From: Streptomyces sp. NRRL WC-3618
GTDB lineage: Bacteria; Actinomycetota; Actinomycetes; Streptomycetales; Streptomycetaceae
Direction: 5' to 3'
DNA length: 14,999 nucleotides
NCBI RefSeq assembly: GCF_001280005.1
Contig: NZ_LGDW01000077.1
Location: 1-14,999 of the forward strand
Positions 1-6,996 of this stretch are shown here, in pieces. Position 1 is the stretch's first letter. The number at the start of each line of letters is the position of its first letter. The notes under the pieces are model-generated. The model was not told where the DNA came from, searched no databases, and saw nothing but the letters and a program-made list of their open reading frames with translations. The position numbers were made by a program, and so were the translations under genes.

Positions 1-201
1 CGCGGTCATAAGGACAAGGGCCCAGGGCCCAATGCCTGGTACAGCAGCCCTGGAATGGGGCGGGCCCTGCCGGTACGGCGCCTCATCGTGGGCCCTGATG
101 GGGGTGTCCCGGCCCGTGTGCCCCTCGGCCCGCAGTGTGAGGGCGGTCGTGGTGTCGGCCCCCTTGGTGCCAACGACGCCGGAGCCGGAGCGGTCAGGCA
201 T
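1..201 (-). CDS. 5' end of an unidentified gene, cut by the window edge
   Basis: An open frame of 67 codons starts at an ATG whose first base is 201 and runs leftwards off the window without a stop. Almost every codon ends in G or C, as expected for real coding sequence in this genome, and no other frame here looks as protein-like. The N-terminus begins MPDRSGSGVVGTKGADTTT and is rich in Gly, Ser and Thr, so probably disordered. The last visible residues (IGPWALVLMTA) are hydrophobic and could begin a membrane helix. A purine-rich GGCGGAAG about 6 bases upstream of the ATG can serve as ribosome binding site. The product cannot be named from this fragment. It is divergent from the nuclease gene at 686. 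Confidence 0.55.
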   Translation of the reverse strand, partial: MPDRSGSGVVGTKGADTTTALTLRAEGHTGRDTPIRAHDEAPYRQGPPHSRAAVPGIGPWALVLMTA

Positions 202-685
202 GCGTGGCTTCCGCCCTTTGGCACTGCGTAGTGAGGTTATGCGGGACGCGTGGGCGGCGAGCTGACCCGACCGTACCGGGCACAGGATGTCGGGTCCGGC
301 CAGGCGCGGCGGACGGGTGCCGCGCTGCACTCCAGCCCCGGTCTTGGGTCCTTCCGTGGGTACCACATGGCACAGGTCGTAGAAACCGCTCCACGGGCGT
401 TCAGTTGATCCAGGATGAGTGCGTAAGTCCAGGTCAGAGCCTTGTGACGTGAGTGCGTCCGTGGGGTTGGTGATCTCCTGTGACTGTTGTTACTGACATT
501 GATCCTCGTCGACTCGTTCTGGCGGGGGTCTTGTCTGAGGGGGTGGGGTGCGCTGCGGCGGGCGGCTGTGGCTTGGCATCGATGCCTTGCAGCAGTGGCG
601 GCTGGCTTCTCCCACAGGGGCTCTCGCTCCTTCGGTGCACAATGGGGTTTCTGCTTGTAGCCGCTGTGCTCTGGGGAGGGGCGTC
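202..685. other. Intergenic stretch with no recognisable gene
   Basis: This 484-base divergent interval separates the leftward edge gene from the rightward nuclease gene. Open frames cross it on both strands, but their translations are rich in Cys, Ser, Arg and Trp in low-complexity runs and match nothing I know. I see no tRNA, no transposase remnant and no strong terminator. It must hold the promoters of both flanking genes, but no convincing -35/-10 pair stands out. Confidence 0.4.
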
Positions 686-1675
686 GTGGAGTTCAGGAAG
701 CGAACGCTGGAGAGACTCGGCGACCTCATCTGTGGAAACCTCGGTGCCGACGTCCCTCAGGGTGATGCCGAGCCCCCGTACTTTCCTTATCGATCGAGCA
801 AGTACATCACCGAGTTCTTCGGTGAGCTCGACATGGATTGGGAGCACGACGGTTCGACGCGACATCGCTGGGTCGCCAGCGTGCTCGAGCAGTTGCTGGC
901 GGAGTCGCACGAGGGTCCTGCGCACCCGCCGGAGTCGTTCTGCCGAGTCATCGACCACCTGATGGATCCGGCGGATGCACTCAATGAGGGACGCGACCGG
1001 CCCAAAGCCTTACGTCAGCTGAACGACGCGCTCTCGCGAGAGGGCTTCGAAGCCTTCTACGCGGAAGATAAGCATTGCTACCTGCGGCACATCGGGACGA
1101 ATACCGTCTCGAAGCCGGCCCAGAACCCGCACCGTCCCTTGAGTGTCGCCGAGATGCAGCGGCGTTCGGGTCTTGCTGCCTTCCTGGACTCCTGCAGCGA
1201 GGATGAGCTCATCGAAGAAGTCCTGTTGCCGCTGTTCAGGCAGCTGGGGTTCCACCGGATCACCGCGGCCGGGCATCGGGACAAGGCGCTGGAGTACGGC
1301 AAGGACATCTGGATGCGCTACACCTTGCCGACGCAGCACTTCCTGTACTTCGGGATCCAGGTGAAGCGCGGCAAGCTGGATGCGACGGGGCGGTCCAGGG
1401 CGGGCAATGCCAACATCGCCGAGATCCATAATCAGGCGCTGATGATGCTGGCGCACGAAATCTTCGACCCGGAGACCAACCGACGCGTCCTCGTGGACCA
1501 CGCATTCATCGTGGCCGGCGGGGAAATCACCAAGGCTGCGCGTAACTGGCTGGGGAACGCCTTGGACGCCGCGAAGCGGAGCCAGATCATGTTCATGGAT
1601 CGCGACGACATTCTGAACCAGTACGTCGTGAGTAGCTTGCCGCTTCCCGCTGGCTTGCCGTCGGGGCCCATTTGA
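686..1675 (+). CDS. Solitary PD-(D/E)xK nuclease with helical N-terminal domain (Abi/restriction-like)
   Basis: The product is 329 residues. I chose the GTG at 686 because GGAGG lies 6 bases upstream and the recognisable protein (VEFRKRTLERLGDLICG) begins there; the open frame continues upstream to 548 with non-protein-like sequence. Residues 1-140 form a helical domain with the signature YFPYRSSKYITEFF and HDGSTRHRWV, which I associate with N-terminal domains of abortive-infection (AbiJ-like) effectors; that assignment is from memory. Residues 165-300 look like a Mrr-type restriction nuclease fold: E177/E178 in a helix (EDELIEEVLLPLF), D207 in YGKDIWM, and Q225-x-K227 in FGIQVKRGKLD. The likely activity is DNA or RNA cleavage. 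Leu109 is encoded by a TTA codon (1010-1012), suggesting bldA-dependent translation. No methyltransferase or specificity subunit is nearby, so a classical restriction-modification role is unlikely. The fold call is firmer than the biological role. Confidence 0.75.
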   Translation: MEFRKRTLERLGDLICGNLGADVPQGDAEPPYFPYRSSKYITEFFGELDMDWEHDGSTRHRWVASVLEQLLAESHEGPAHPPESFCRVIDHLMDPADALNEGRDRPKALRQLNDALSREGFEAFYAEDKHCYLRHIGTNTVSKPAQNPHRPLSVAEMQRRSGLAAFLDSCSEDELIEEVLLPLFRQLGFHRITAAGHRDKALEYGKDIWMRYTLPTQHFLYFGIQVKRGKLDATGRSRAGNANIAEIHNQALMMLAHEIFDPETNRRVLVDHAFIVAGGEITKAARNWLGNALDAAKRSQIMFMDRDDILNQYVVSSLPLPAGLPSGPI

Positions 1676-1844
1676 AGTCGACCTCCGGGACGGGTTGTCA
1701 GCGAGGTGTGGTGGGAACCGTCGGCTCAATCGCGCGGACACCGGCAGGCGAACGCCGCTCTCTATCGCATGGTGTTGTCCCGTCTTAGCTTAGATGCGAA
1801 TCCAACCAGGTCGCCTGAGATAACGAAAACGTGACGTGAGATGG

Positions 1845-1867
1845 AAAAACAGCCACTCGAAGAAGTG
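1845..1867 (-). terminator. Possible intrinsic terminator after the SHOCT gene
   Basis: Read on the minus strand, CACTT-CTTC-GAGTG forms a 5 bp stem (one G-U pair) with a four-base loop. It is followed within 3 bases by a TTTTT run. It lies about 25 bases past the SHOCT gene stop. The stem is short and no folding energy was computed. Confidence 0.35.
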
Positions 1868-1891
1868 CGGACTTGGGTTATCCCTGGGCCG

Positions 1892-2512
1892 TTATGTCCC
1901 GAGCAGCCGGGACTTCTGCTGGTCGAACTCGTCCTGTGTCAGCACTCCCTGCTCCAAAAGTGCCTTGAGTTTGCTGATTTCGTCGGCCACTGACAGAGGG
2001 GGAGAGGCTTGAACCTCCTTGATCGACGAGGAGGGGCCTTCCTCATTGTCTAGCTGCGCAGCGAGCGCGTTGAACGCATTGACGTACTGGTTTGCCGCCC
2101 GCAGGGCCGTCGAGTCCGGTGTCACGTTGTAGGTCTGGGCAGCCCCGTTACCGAAGGTCAGATTGACGACCGCCGAGCCTTTGTTCTTGCGCCCTGCCAC
2201 GGCGGAGAGACCGCCTGTTGCGACTCCGCCAGCGAGCCTTGTTGCCGTCCATGCCTTATGGGCGCCAGCATCCACGAACTCGGCCTGGCCACCGAGTACC
2301 GGTCCTTGCCCAGTCATACCGAATTTGGATGACGGCCACAAACGCATCATTGCTGCGGTGTTCATCGTCTTTTCAGTGGGATGCAATTTGCGCCAGTCTT
2401 TTAGCGCGTCTTTGTCTGCCTTTCGCTTGTCTACGGCTTCCCTGAGAGCCTGTTGCTTTTTCTCGCGTTCGGCGGTCTTCTGCGCAGATTTCTCCGGGTC
2501 ACGCTTGAACAT
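1892..2512 (-). CDS. SHOCT-domain protein
   Basis: This gene encodes 206 residues from the ATG at 2512. Residues 1-45 are a highly charged, Lys/Glu/Arg-rich helix likely to form a coiled coil. Residues 78-150 hold a small Gly/Ala-rich domain (HKAWTATRLAGGVATGGLS) of the type often found ahead of SHOCT in actinobacteria. Residues 177-204 are a clear SHOCT motif (ISKLKALLEQGVLTQDEFD, then KSRLLG), a short helical hairpin thought to mediate oligomerisation or protein contacts. No catalytic residues are visible. The frame is open up to 2578, but the extension (MPRTSATQRGMARPSCEG) is not protein-like. GAGG lies close to the 2512 ATG and AAGGGG about 11 bases before it, so an in-frame ATG nine bases further upstream (2521) is also possible. 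It lies downstream of lsr2 on the same strand and could share its transcript across the 246-base gap. Confidence 0.8.
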   Translation of the reverse strand: MFKRDPEKSAQKTAEREKKQQALREAVDKRKADKDALKDWRKLHPTEKTMNTAAMMRLWPSSKFGMTGQGPVLGGQAEFVDAGAHKAWTATRLAGGVATGGLSAVAGRKNKGSAVVNLTFGNGAAQTYNVTPDSTALRAANQYVNAFNALAAQLDNEEGPSSSIKEVQASPPLSVADEISKLKALLEQGVLTQDEFDQQKSRLLGT

Positions 2513-2758
2513 GATCCTCATCACCCCTTCGCAGGACGGGCGGGCCATGCCTCGCTGTGTAGCTGAGGTCCGTGGCATGTTGCAACTCGTATGGCTCCTT
2601 GGCCTAGTATCTCGCGGTGGGTAGGGCCGCGCAGGGCGACGACGACTCTCTCGGGACGGGCCGGGGCTCGGCCGTTGATGGCTACGAGGCGGGACGTGGT
2701 CACCGCAGCGGGTGCAGGAGGGAGCTTCGTGGTTCCTCGTCGAATCAGAAGCCGATGA

Positions 2759-3091
2759 TCAGTGGGCGGCCTCGTATTTTTCGATGACTTCGCGCGGCAC
2801 TCGGCCACGGGCGTTGACGTCAATTCCCTGGATCTTGGCCCACTCGCGCACTTTGATGGGATCCGGGCCATCAGTCGGCGGCTTGCTGCTACCGCGGCGG
2901 CGTGGTGCGCTGCCCGACTTGCGGCCGACTTTGAGGAAGGGCGCCAGGGCGTCCAGCAGTAGCTGGTGACTGTCAGGATTGAGGTCGATTTCGTAGCTGA
3001 CGCCATCGAGACTGAAAGTGTGCGTAGCGATGTCCTCACCCTCGGTATCCGTCAGATCGTCGGTGAAGACGGTCACGGTGCGCTGAACCAT
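2759..3091 (-). CDS. lsr2: Lsr2-family nucleoid-associated protein (xenogeneic silencer)
   Basis: The product is 110 residues and matches the usual Lsr2 length and plan. Residues 1-55 are the N-terminal beta/alpha dimerisation and oligomerisation domain (VTVFTDDLTDTEGED, TFSLDGVSYEIDL). A basic Pro/Ser-rich linker covers 56-77. Residues 78-110 are the DNA-binding domain (IKVREWAKIQGIDVNARGRV, then EKYEAAH), with the AT-hook-like R95-G96-R97 that enters the minor groove of AT-rich DNA. The family coats and silences AT-rich, often foreign, genes in actinobacteria. Its sequence differs enough from the main Streptomyces Lsr2 that it is probably an accessory paralogue, inferred from memory rather than a search. 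The ATG at 3091 is supported by GAGGAA about 8 bases upstream. Its position in a nuclease-rich island fits a silencer carried with foreign DNA. Confidence 0.93.
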   Translation of the reverse strand: MVQRTVTVFTDDLTDTEGEDIATHTFSLDGVSYEIDLNPDSHQLLLDALAPFLKVGRKSGSAPRRRGSSKPPTDGPDPIKVREWAKIQGIDVNARGRVPREVIEKYEAAH

Positions 3092-3123
3092 AGAAATTTC
3101 CTCTTTCCAAGTGGGCTGTAAGG

Positions 3124-3129
3124 AGTCTA
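3124..3129 (-). promoter_or_regulatory. Possible -10 element of lsr2
   Basis: On the minus strand TAGACT matches the actinobacterial TANNNT -10 pattern. It sits 32 bases upstream of the lsr2 ATG, which leaves room for a short leader carrying the GAGGAA site. No good -35 hexamer is visible at the expected distance. Confidence 0.3.
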
Positions 3130-3165
3130 ATAGCATGGAGGGGCGGACTTCGCCACCGGCAGGGC

Positions 3166-3420
3166 ATGCCTTGCCTCAACGCTGACATGTTGCGCAAGCT
3201 GTTCGTGCTGGAAGAGCCCTATTGGTTACGGACTGACCTGGTGGGCGGGCGCCAGTTTGCTTTAAATGGATACCTCTCGACTGCAGTGCACGAGAGTGGA
3301 GGTTGTTGCAGACCTCGTGGGGAGCAGATTGAAAGCGGAAGAACTGTTCACGTGGAGGTCGAGTTGCCCGCTGAATTGCAAGCTTGGCTTGACGCACTGC
3401 GGTCGTCTGAAGCCGGGTAG
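3166..3420 (+). CDS. Doubtful small ORF (84 residues) with two TTA codons
   Basis: This open frame starts at an ATG after GGCAGGGC and ends at a TAG. The C-terminal part (VHVEVELPAELQAWLDALRS) reads like a real amphipathic protein segment, but the Cys/Gly-rich middle does not. Base composition is lower in GC than the neighbours and there are two TTA leucine codons, which is unusual in Streptomyces and fits recently acquired DNA or a non-coding stretch. It is divergent from lsr2 and overlaps the antisense ORF 3348-3596, so at most one of the two is likely real. No function is suggested. Confidence 0.3.
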   Translation: MPCLNADMLRKLFVLEEPYWLRTDLVGGRQFALNGYLSTAVHESGGCCRPRGEQIESGRTVHVEVELPAELQAWLDALRSSEAG

Positions 3421-3596
3421 GTGCTACTCCATGCGGTCTTCCTGATGGCCTGCTCCAGCTCGCAGTGGTCGCGAAGCGAGCACAACTCCAGATCCGAGGG
3501 CAAGTTCCCCTCAGTGGCTCGTTGGAGCATTCGCTCGCGAGTCCTGACCTTCGTCTCGACTGCCAAGTGCCGGAATCGACCTTGTGATGCTGGCAC
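3348..3596 (-). CDS. Doubtful small ORF (82 residues), antisense to the previous one
   Basis: A GTG-started frame on the minus strand whose first 55 residues (including RTRERMLQRATEGNLPSDLE and ELEQAIRKTAWSS) look helical and protein-like, with mostly G or C at third positions. The last 25 residues are Ser-rich and lie over the 3' end of the plus-strand ORF ending at 3420. It may be a small gene or the remnant of one that lost its natural C-terminus. I do not recognise a family. Confidence 0.25.
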   Translation of the reverse strand: MPASQGRFRHLAVETKVRTRERMLQRATEGNLPSDLELCSLRDHCELEQAIRKTAWSSTYPASDDRSASSQACNSAGNSTST

Positions 3597-3614
3597 AAAG
3601 GGTACGGTCGGCCC

Positions 3615-4439
3615 GTGCCAGAGAATACCCTCGGTGAGATCTTCCAGTCAGCGTCAGACCGGCTACGTGCCGACTTCCTCAGCTCCGGCGGGTTCGTGCA
3701 CCGCGGCGAAAAGGGCGGCGCACGTGAGCGGCTGTTGGTCGACTTCATCTCGAAGTACCTACCAGGACATGTCCAAGCGTTCCACAGTGGTGAGGTCATC
3801 ACAGTGGACGGCCGGGTGTCCTCTCAGTGCGACATCCTCATCTGCGACCGGAGCACTCCGCCCCTGCTGGACATGGAGAGCTATCGCATCGTGCCGAGCG
3901 AGTGCGTCTACGGGGTCATCGAGGTGAAGTCGAAGCTGGACTCCAAGGAGCTAATCGACGCCTGCGAGAAGCTGCGACGGGTCAAGCAGCTTCCGAAGAG
4001 CGCCTTCTACCCGCAGATGTTCCAGACGCAGTACCGGATGTACGGCCGGGAGTACACCTACTTGCCGACGGCCGGCATCATCTTCGCCTTCGACGGCATC
4101 GACATGGCGAAACTCGGCGACCAGCTGGCCGAGTGGTGCCGAGACAAGCCGCTCGATGAACGCCCCGACAGCGTATGGGTGATGGGCAAGGGCTACTTCA
4201 CCTGGGTGGACGAGTCCCCGCACCCCCAGGTCGCCGTGCAGGAGAGTAGTAACTTCGCTCTCATGGAACTGCCCGAGGTAGGTGAGGTGCTGTTCCCGTT
4301 CACCCTCTACCTCAGCATGCACTTTGCGGCTGCCCGGATGGACCCGCTAAAGCTGATCGACTATGCGAGCCAGACGTCGATCGGCTCGATGCGGACGACT
4401 TGGTCTGTGGGTTCCACGCCTGATGAGAACGCGCCCTGA
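3615..4439 (+). CDS. DUF6602-like protein with PD-(D/E)xK nuclease-fold core
   Basis: The 274-residue product starts at a GTG (first residues MPENTLGEIF); the ribosome binding site is weak, so the start is less certain than the frame. The N-terminal half has the DUF6602 pattern: a helix, then GGARERLLVDFISKYLPG, VSSQCDILICD and VYGVIEVKSKL. D73, E103 and K105 give the D...ExK arrangement of restriction-endonuclease-like folds, and E38 could complete the site. The C-terminal half (residues 130-260) is less conserved and may recognise a substrate or partner. Such proteins occur singly in defence islands and on mobile elements; their biochemical activity is not established to my knowledge. There is no methyltransferase or helicase beside it. 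It is followed at once by an oxidoreductase remnant, suggesting insertion into an older locus. Confidence 0.8.
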   Translation: MPENTLGEIFQSASDRLRADFLSSGGFVHRGEKGGARERLLVDFISKYLPGHVQAFHSGEVITVDGRVSSQCDILICDRSTPPLLDMESYRIVPSECVYGVIEVKSKLDSKELIDACEKLRRVKQLPKSAFYPQMFQTQYRMYGREYTYLPTAGIIFAFDGIDMAKLGDQLAEWCRDKPLDERPDSVWVMGKGYFTWVDESPHPQVAVQESSNFALMELPEVGEVLFPFTLYLSMHFAAARMDPLKLIDYASQTSIGSMRTTWSVGSTPDENAP

Positions 4440-4441
4440 CC

Positions 4442-4725
4442 CGTCTACCGGCCGTTGCAAGGCCAACGGGGACGGATGTCGTCGTGGTGGGCGCCGGACA
4501 GTCTGCACAGGACAGCGCGGCGCTGCTGTGCGAAGCTAGCGTCGAGGTCCGACTGCACACCTCTGCAAGGGAGTTGGTGTTGAGAGGCGGTCCCGCCCCG
4601 CCGTACTGGCAGCCGGACGCACCGCTGGGCCGCTCCTGGGCGCTGTACGGGGTCGTGTACCAGGCCGCGCTCTTCCGGTACCTACCAGAGCAGTCGCGGT
4701 TGCACCTGGCCCTTCGGGCGAGGCC
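4442..4725 (+). pseudogene. Remnant of a flavin/NAD(P)-binding oxidoreductase
   Basis: This frame reads ARPTGTDVVVVGAGQSAQDS, followed by a segment with ELVLRGG, a Trp/Tyr stretch and LFRYLPEQSRLHLALRA. The beta-strand plus GAGQSAQDSAALL is a Rossmann nucleotide-binding motif (GxGxSA) typical of the second dinucleotide-binding fold in FAD-dependent monooxygenase-like enzymes. The frame has no start with a ribosome binding site; it emerges directly after the DUF6602 stop. Past about 4725 it turns into unrelated Arg-rich sequence before a stop at 4777. Only roughly 95 codons of a protein normally several hundred residues long remain, so it is non-functional. It marks a deletion or insertion scar. 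Confidence 0.7.
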
Positions 4726-4912
4726 GCTTGTATGCCACCCGTCCCGCGATGGTGGCCGCAGGCGGAACCTGCGGTGAGTGTCCCGCGTCGCATGTCCGGC
4801 TCGCGCGTGTCCTGGAGGTTCCCCGCGCGATAACCTCGGGCGGGTCGCGCGGCCTTACGCCACCACTGGTGAGGGCGTCGTGTGCAACATTCGTGTGGGC
4901 TTCGGGGGTGTG

Positions 4913-5821
4913 ATGGCGTCGGGCAATGGTCGACGATCTGCGGTCAGAGAGGGTGCTGTTTCGGATGGCCACGGCGGCACCGTTATCCGTTTCACCTATG
5001 GGAAGGACGTCAATGACGTCCCTGGGACCTCTACGGCAGTCGCACAGTGCCTAGCGGAAATTCGCCTGCACCTCGCGGCTGGTGCGGACGCCCAGACCGT
5101 TAAGGCTGTGGCGCTCGTATACCGCGCGTTCGACGAGATCGCCGATGCGGAACGAACGGTTGGAACGGTCGCACACCAGCTGGATGACGCTTTGGCAGCC
5201 ACCAGCGTCCCAGAGGCGCTGATAACGCGCCTTCGAGAGTTGATGGATCTCGCTGCGAGAGCCCGCAGGCTTCAGGGGACCGTTCCCCGTCCTGCGCTGG
5301 AGCTGTTGGCCCAGGCAGAGGCCGGCCTGCAAGAGGCATCTGCGATGGGGTCTGCGAATGATCGTTTCGCCACGGCTCATCTGGCAGCACTACGCACCGC
5401 CGCCGCCGTGCTTGCTGCCCGAGGCCGGCCGCCGGAAGGCGCGAGCGATGGGCGCCGCAGGCGGATCCGCAGCGCATGGGAGGTCCTTCCTGAAGTAGCT
5501 CCGGAGCTGACCGAGTGGAGCGCTCTCTTCGCGGCCAGGGCTCAAACGCGCGCTCGCGCCGAGGCCGATCTCCCGGGCGCGGCGAGCATGCGCGAAGCGG
5601 AGGACTTGCTCCGCGATGCTCGGATGTTTCTCCGGATCAGCCAGCGGATACTCCTGTCTGACTCTCGGCAGCTTGAAAATCTGCGACTGCCGGACCCGGA
5701 GCCCGCGTTCCGAGACGCCGACGAGCGCGCAGCGCTCGACAGCCCACCGCTCGACATACCCCTTGGTCACACCCCGCCGGGCCCTCCACTGGGCGATGAC
5801 GACGATGAATGGGACGAGTAG
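4913..5821 (+). CDS. SAV_6107-like HEPN-domain protein
   Basis: This gene encodes 302 residues from the ATG at 4913, preceded by a GGGGG tract; the frame stays open upstream to 4778 with non-protein-like sequence. Residues 40-125 are mostly helical. Residues 128-250 match the actinobacterial SAV_6107 HEPN family as I remember it: LLAQAEAGLQEAS, AAHLAALRTAAAVLAAR-like text at 154-170, then RIRSAWEVLPEVAPELTEWS and MREAEDLLRDARMFL. HEPN domains are helical bundles found in RNases, toxins and nucleotide-binding regulators. I do not see the canonical catalytic Rx4-6H motif, so RNase activity is not assured. The C-terminus (260-302) is Pro-rich and ends in a strongly acidic DDDDEWDE tail. The next gene starts directly at its stop codon, so the two are surely co-translated. 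Compared with the family's usual short single-domain form it has an extra N-terminal helical region and the acidic tail. Confidence 0.72.
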   Translation: MASGNGRRSAVREGAVSDGHGGTVIRFTYGKDVNDVPGTSTAVAQCLAEIRLHLAAGADAQTVKAVALVYRAFDEIADAERTVGTVAHQLDDALAATSVPEALITRLRELMDLAARARRLQGTVPRPALELLAQAEAGLQEASAMGSANDRFATAHLAALRTAAAVLAARGRPPEGASDGRRRRIRSAWEVLPEVAPELTEWSALFAARAQTRARAEADLPGAASMREAEDLLRDARMFLRISQRILLSDSRQLENLRLPDPEPAFRDADERAALDSPPLDIPLGHTPPGPPLGDDDDEWDE

Positions 5822-6856
5822 TTGGGGGATATCGCCAAGGGTGTTCTCGGTGGCGGGTGGAGCCTGTTGGTCGGCTGGATCCTGCCGACAGCCATTAACT
5901 TGGGCATTCTGGCCATCACCATGGGGCCCAGCCTGCGCCAGGTCCCGGTGGCGAACCAGATATTCACTGCCTCGCCGGGCGCCAAGGCGCTGCTGTTACT
6001 GATTGCTTCCGTATTGACGGGCCTCATCCTAAATGCCTTGCAAGTCCCCCTCTATCGAGTTTTGGAGGGTTACCTGCTCTGGCCGGCGCGACTGTATGCG
6101 CGGCGCAGTCGCCACCACCGCAAGCGCCGTAGCGAACTGGCCGATGAACTCACACGGACGCGCCGCGCGCGTCGGGCTGCAGCTGGGCGGGTGCAGTCGG
6201 CAGGCACTGCACAGAGACCACTTACCCCTGACGGAGAAGCCCCAGCCGTGCCGGATCCACGCGACGAAGTACTAACAGCGACGCAGCAGGCGCTGCTTGG
6301 TGAGCGGCTGGCCAGATATCCGGTGCAGGACGACCAGGTCACTCCTACTAGGCTTGGCAACGCCATTCGGCGCTTGGAGGAGTATGGATATGACCGGTAT
6401 CGCCTAGATTCTCAGGTGCTTTGGAACGAGCTCACCGCGATGGCACCCGAGCAAGCTCGCCGGCAGGTCGACACCGCGCGCACCAGCGTCGACTTCTTCA
6501 TAGCCCTGCTGTACGGGCACACAGTCCTCGTCGCCATGGCCCTGTGTGCCACATCGGTTGATAGTGCCGATCCTCCAGTTCTCCTCGGCACGGCCGGCGT
6601 CCTCTGCGCTCTGTGCCCGCTTTGGTATCGGGCCGCGGTTGCAGCGACTGATGAATGGGCGGCAGCCGTCCGCGCACTGGTCAACCTGGGGCGCCACCCA
6701 TTGGCTCAGGCCATGGGCCTTGACCTGCCACAGGACATCGCAGAAGAGAGAGAAATGTGGCGGATGGTCTCTCGGATGTCCCGTTCCCGGTTCCACGACC
6801 GAGCTGTCGCTTTGAACCGCTTCCGCACCCCGCCTGGCATGGGTGAGCCTCGGTGA
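5822..6856 (+). CDS. Four-helix membrane protein with 'PTRLGN' motif
   Basis: The 344-residue product begins at a TTG that immediately follows the upstream TAG (zero spacing), which implies translational coupling with the HEPN gene. Hydrophobic segments at about 12-34, 54-75, 224-243 and 252-274 predict four membrane helices. Between helices 2 and 3 lies a large, probably cytoplasmic loop: a very basic stretch (85-125), a disordered Pro-rich part, then TPTRLGNAIRRLEEYGYDRY at 174-193. That motif with a downstream LW, helix pair and RAAVAATDEWAAAVRALVNL is shared by an uncharacterised actinobacterial membrane family I recognise but cannot name. The C-terminal tail is charged. Leu59 is a TTA codon (5996-5998), hinting at bldA control. 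With the HEPN partner it could form a membrane-linked stress or defence module; this is inference from gene order. Confidence 0.75.
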   Translation: MGDIAKGVLGGGWSLLVGWILPTAINLGILAITMGPSLRQVPVANQIFTASPGAKALLLLIASVLTGLILNALQVPLYRVLEGYLLWPARLYARRSRHHRKRRSELADELTRTRRARRAAAGRVQSAGTAQRPLTPDGEAPAVPDPRDEVLTATQQALLGERLARYPVQDDQVTPTRLGNAIRRLEEYGYDRYRLDSQVLWNELTAMAPEQARRQVDTARTSVDFFIALLYGHTVLVAMALCATSVDSADPPVLLGTAGVLCALCPLWYRAAVAATDEWAAAVRALVNLGRHPLAQAMGLDLPQDIAEEREMWRMVSRMSRSRFHDRAVALNRFRTPPGMGEPR

Positions 6857-6983
6857 ACGACCGCCCGGTGACGACGGGAGCCAGCGCTGGCATCTGTGGG
6901 CGAGGTCCTCGTCCGACGCCGGGAAGATCAACGGGCCGTCGGGTAGGTCGCCTCGGGGCGCGGCCGTTGTCAGAGGGGGGGGC

Positions 6984-6989
6984 TACTGT
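6984..6989 (+). promoter_or_regulatory. Possible -10 element for a leaderless transcript
   Basis: TACTGT fits TANNNT and ends 7 bases before the ATG at 6997, exactly where transcription would start at or next to the ATG. No ribosome binding site lies at a usable distance from that ATG; a G-run at 6974-6982 is about 14 bases away. The -35 is unclear, since TTGTCA at 6967-6972 is only 11 bases away. Confidence 0.35.
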
Positions 6990-6996
6990 CCGGCGC

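Noticed and set aside
1010..1741. 243-codon minus-strand open frame across the nuclease gene
   Set aside because: It is antisense to a frame with clear nuclease motifs and a strong ribosome binding site, and its translation is Arg/Pro/His-rich without family features.
2659..2673. Small hairpin GGCCG-GGGCT-CGGCC downstream of lsr2
   Set aside because: Only a 5 bp stem with no T-run on the minus strand, and such GC hairpins are frequent by chance here.
4452..4469. Hairpin CCGTT-8-AACGG after the DUF6602 stop
   Set aside because: The stem is 5 bp without a T-run and falls within the oxidoreductase remnant.
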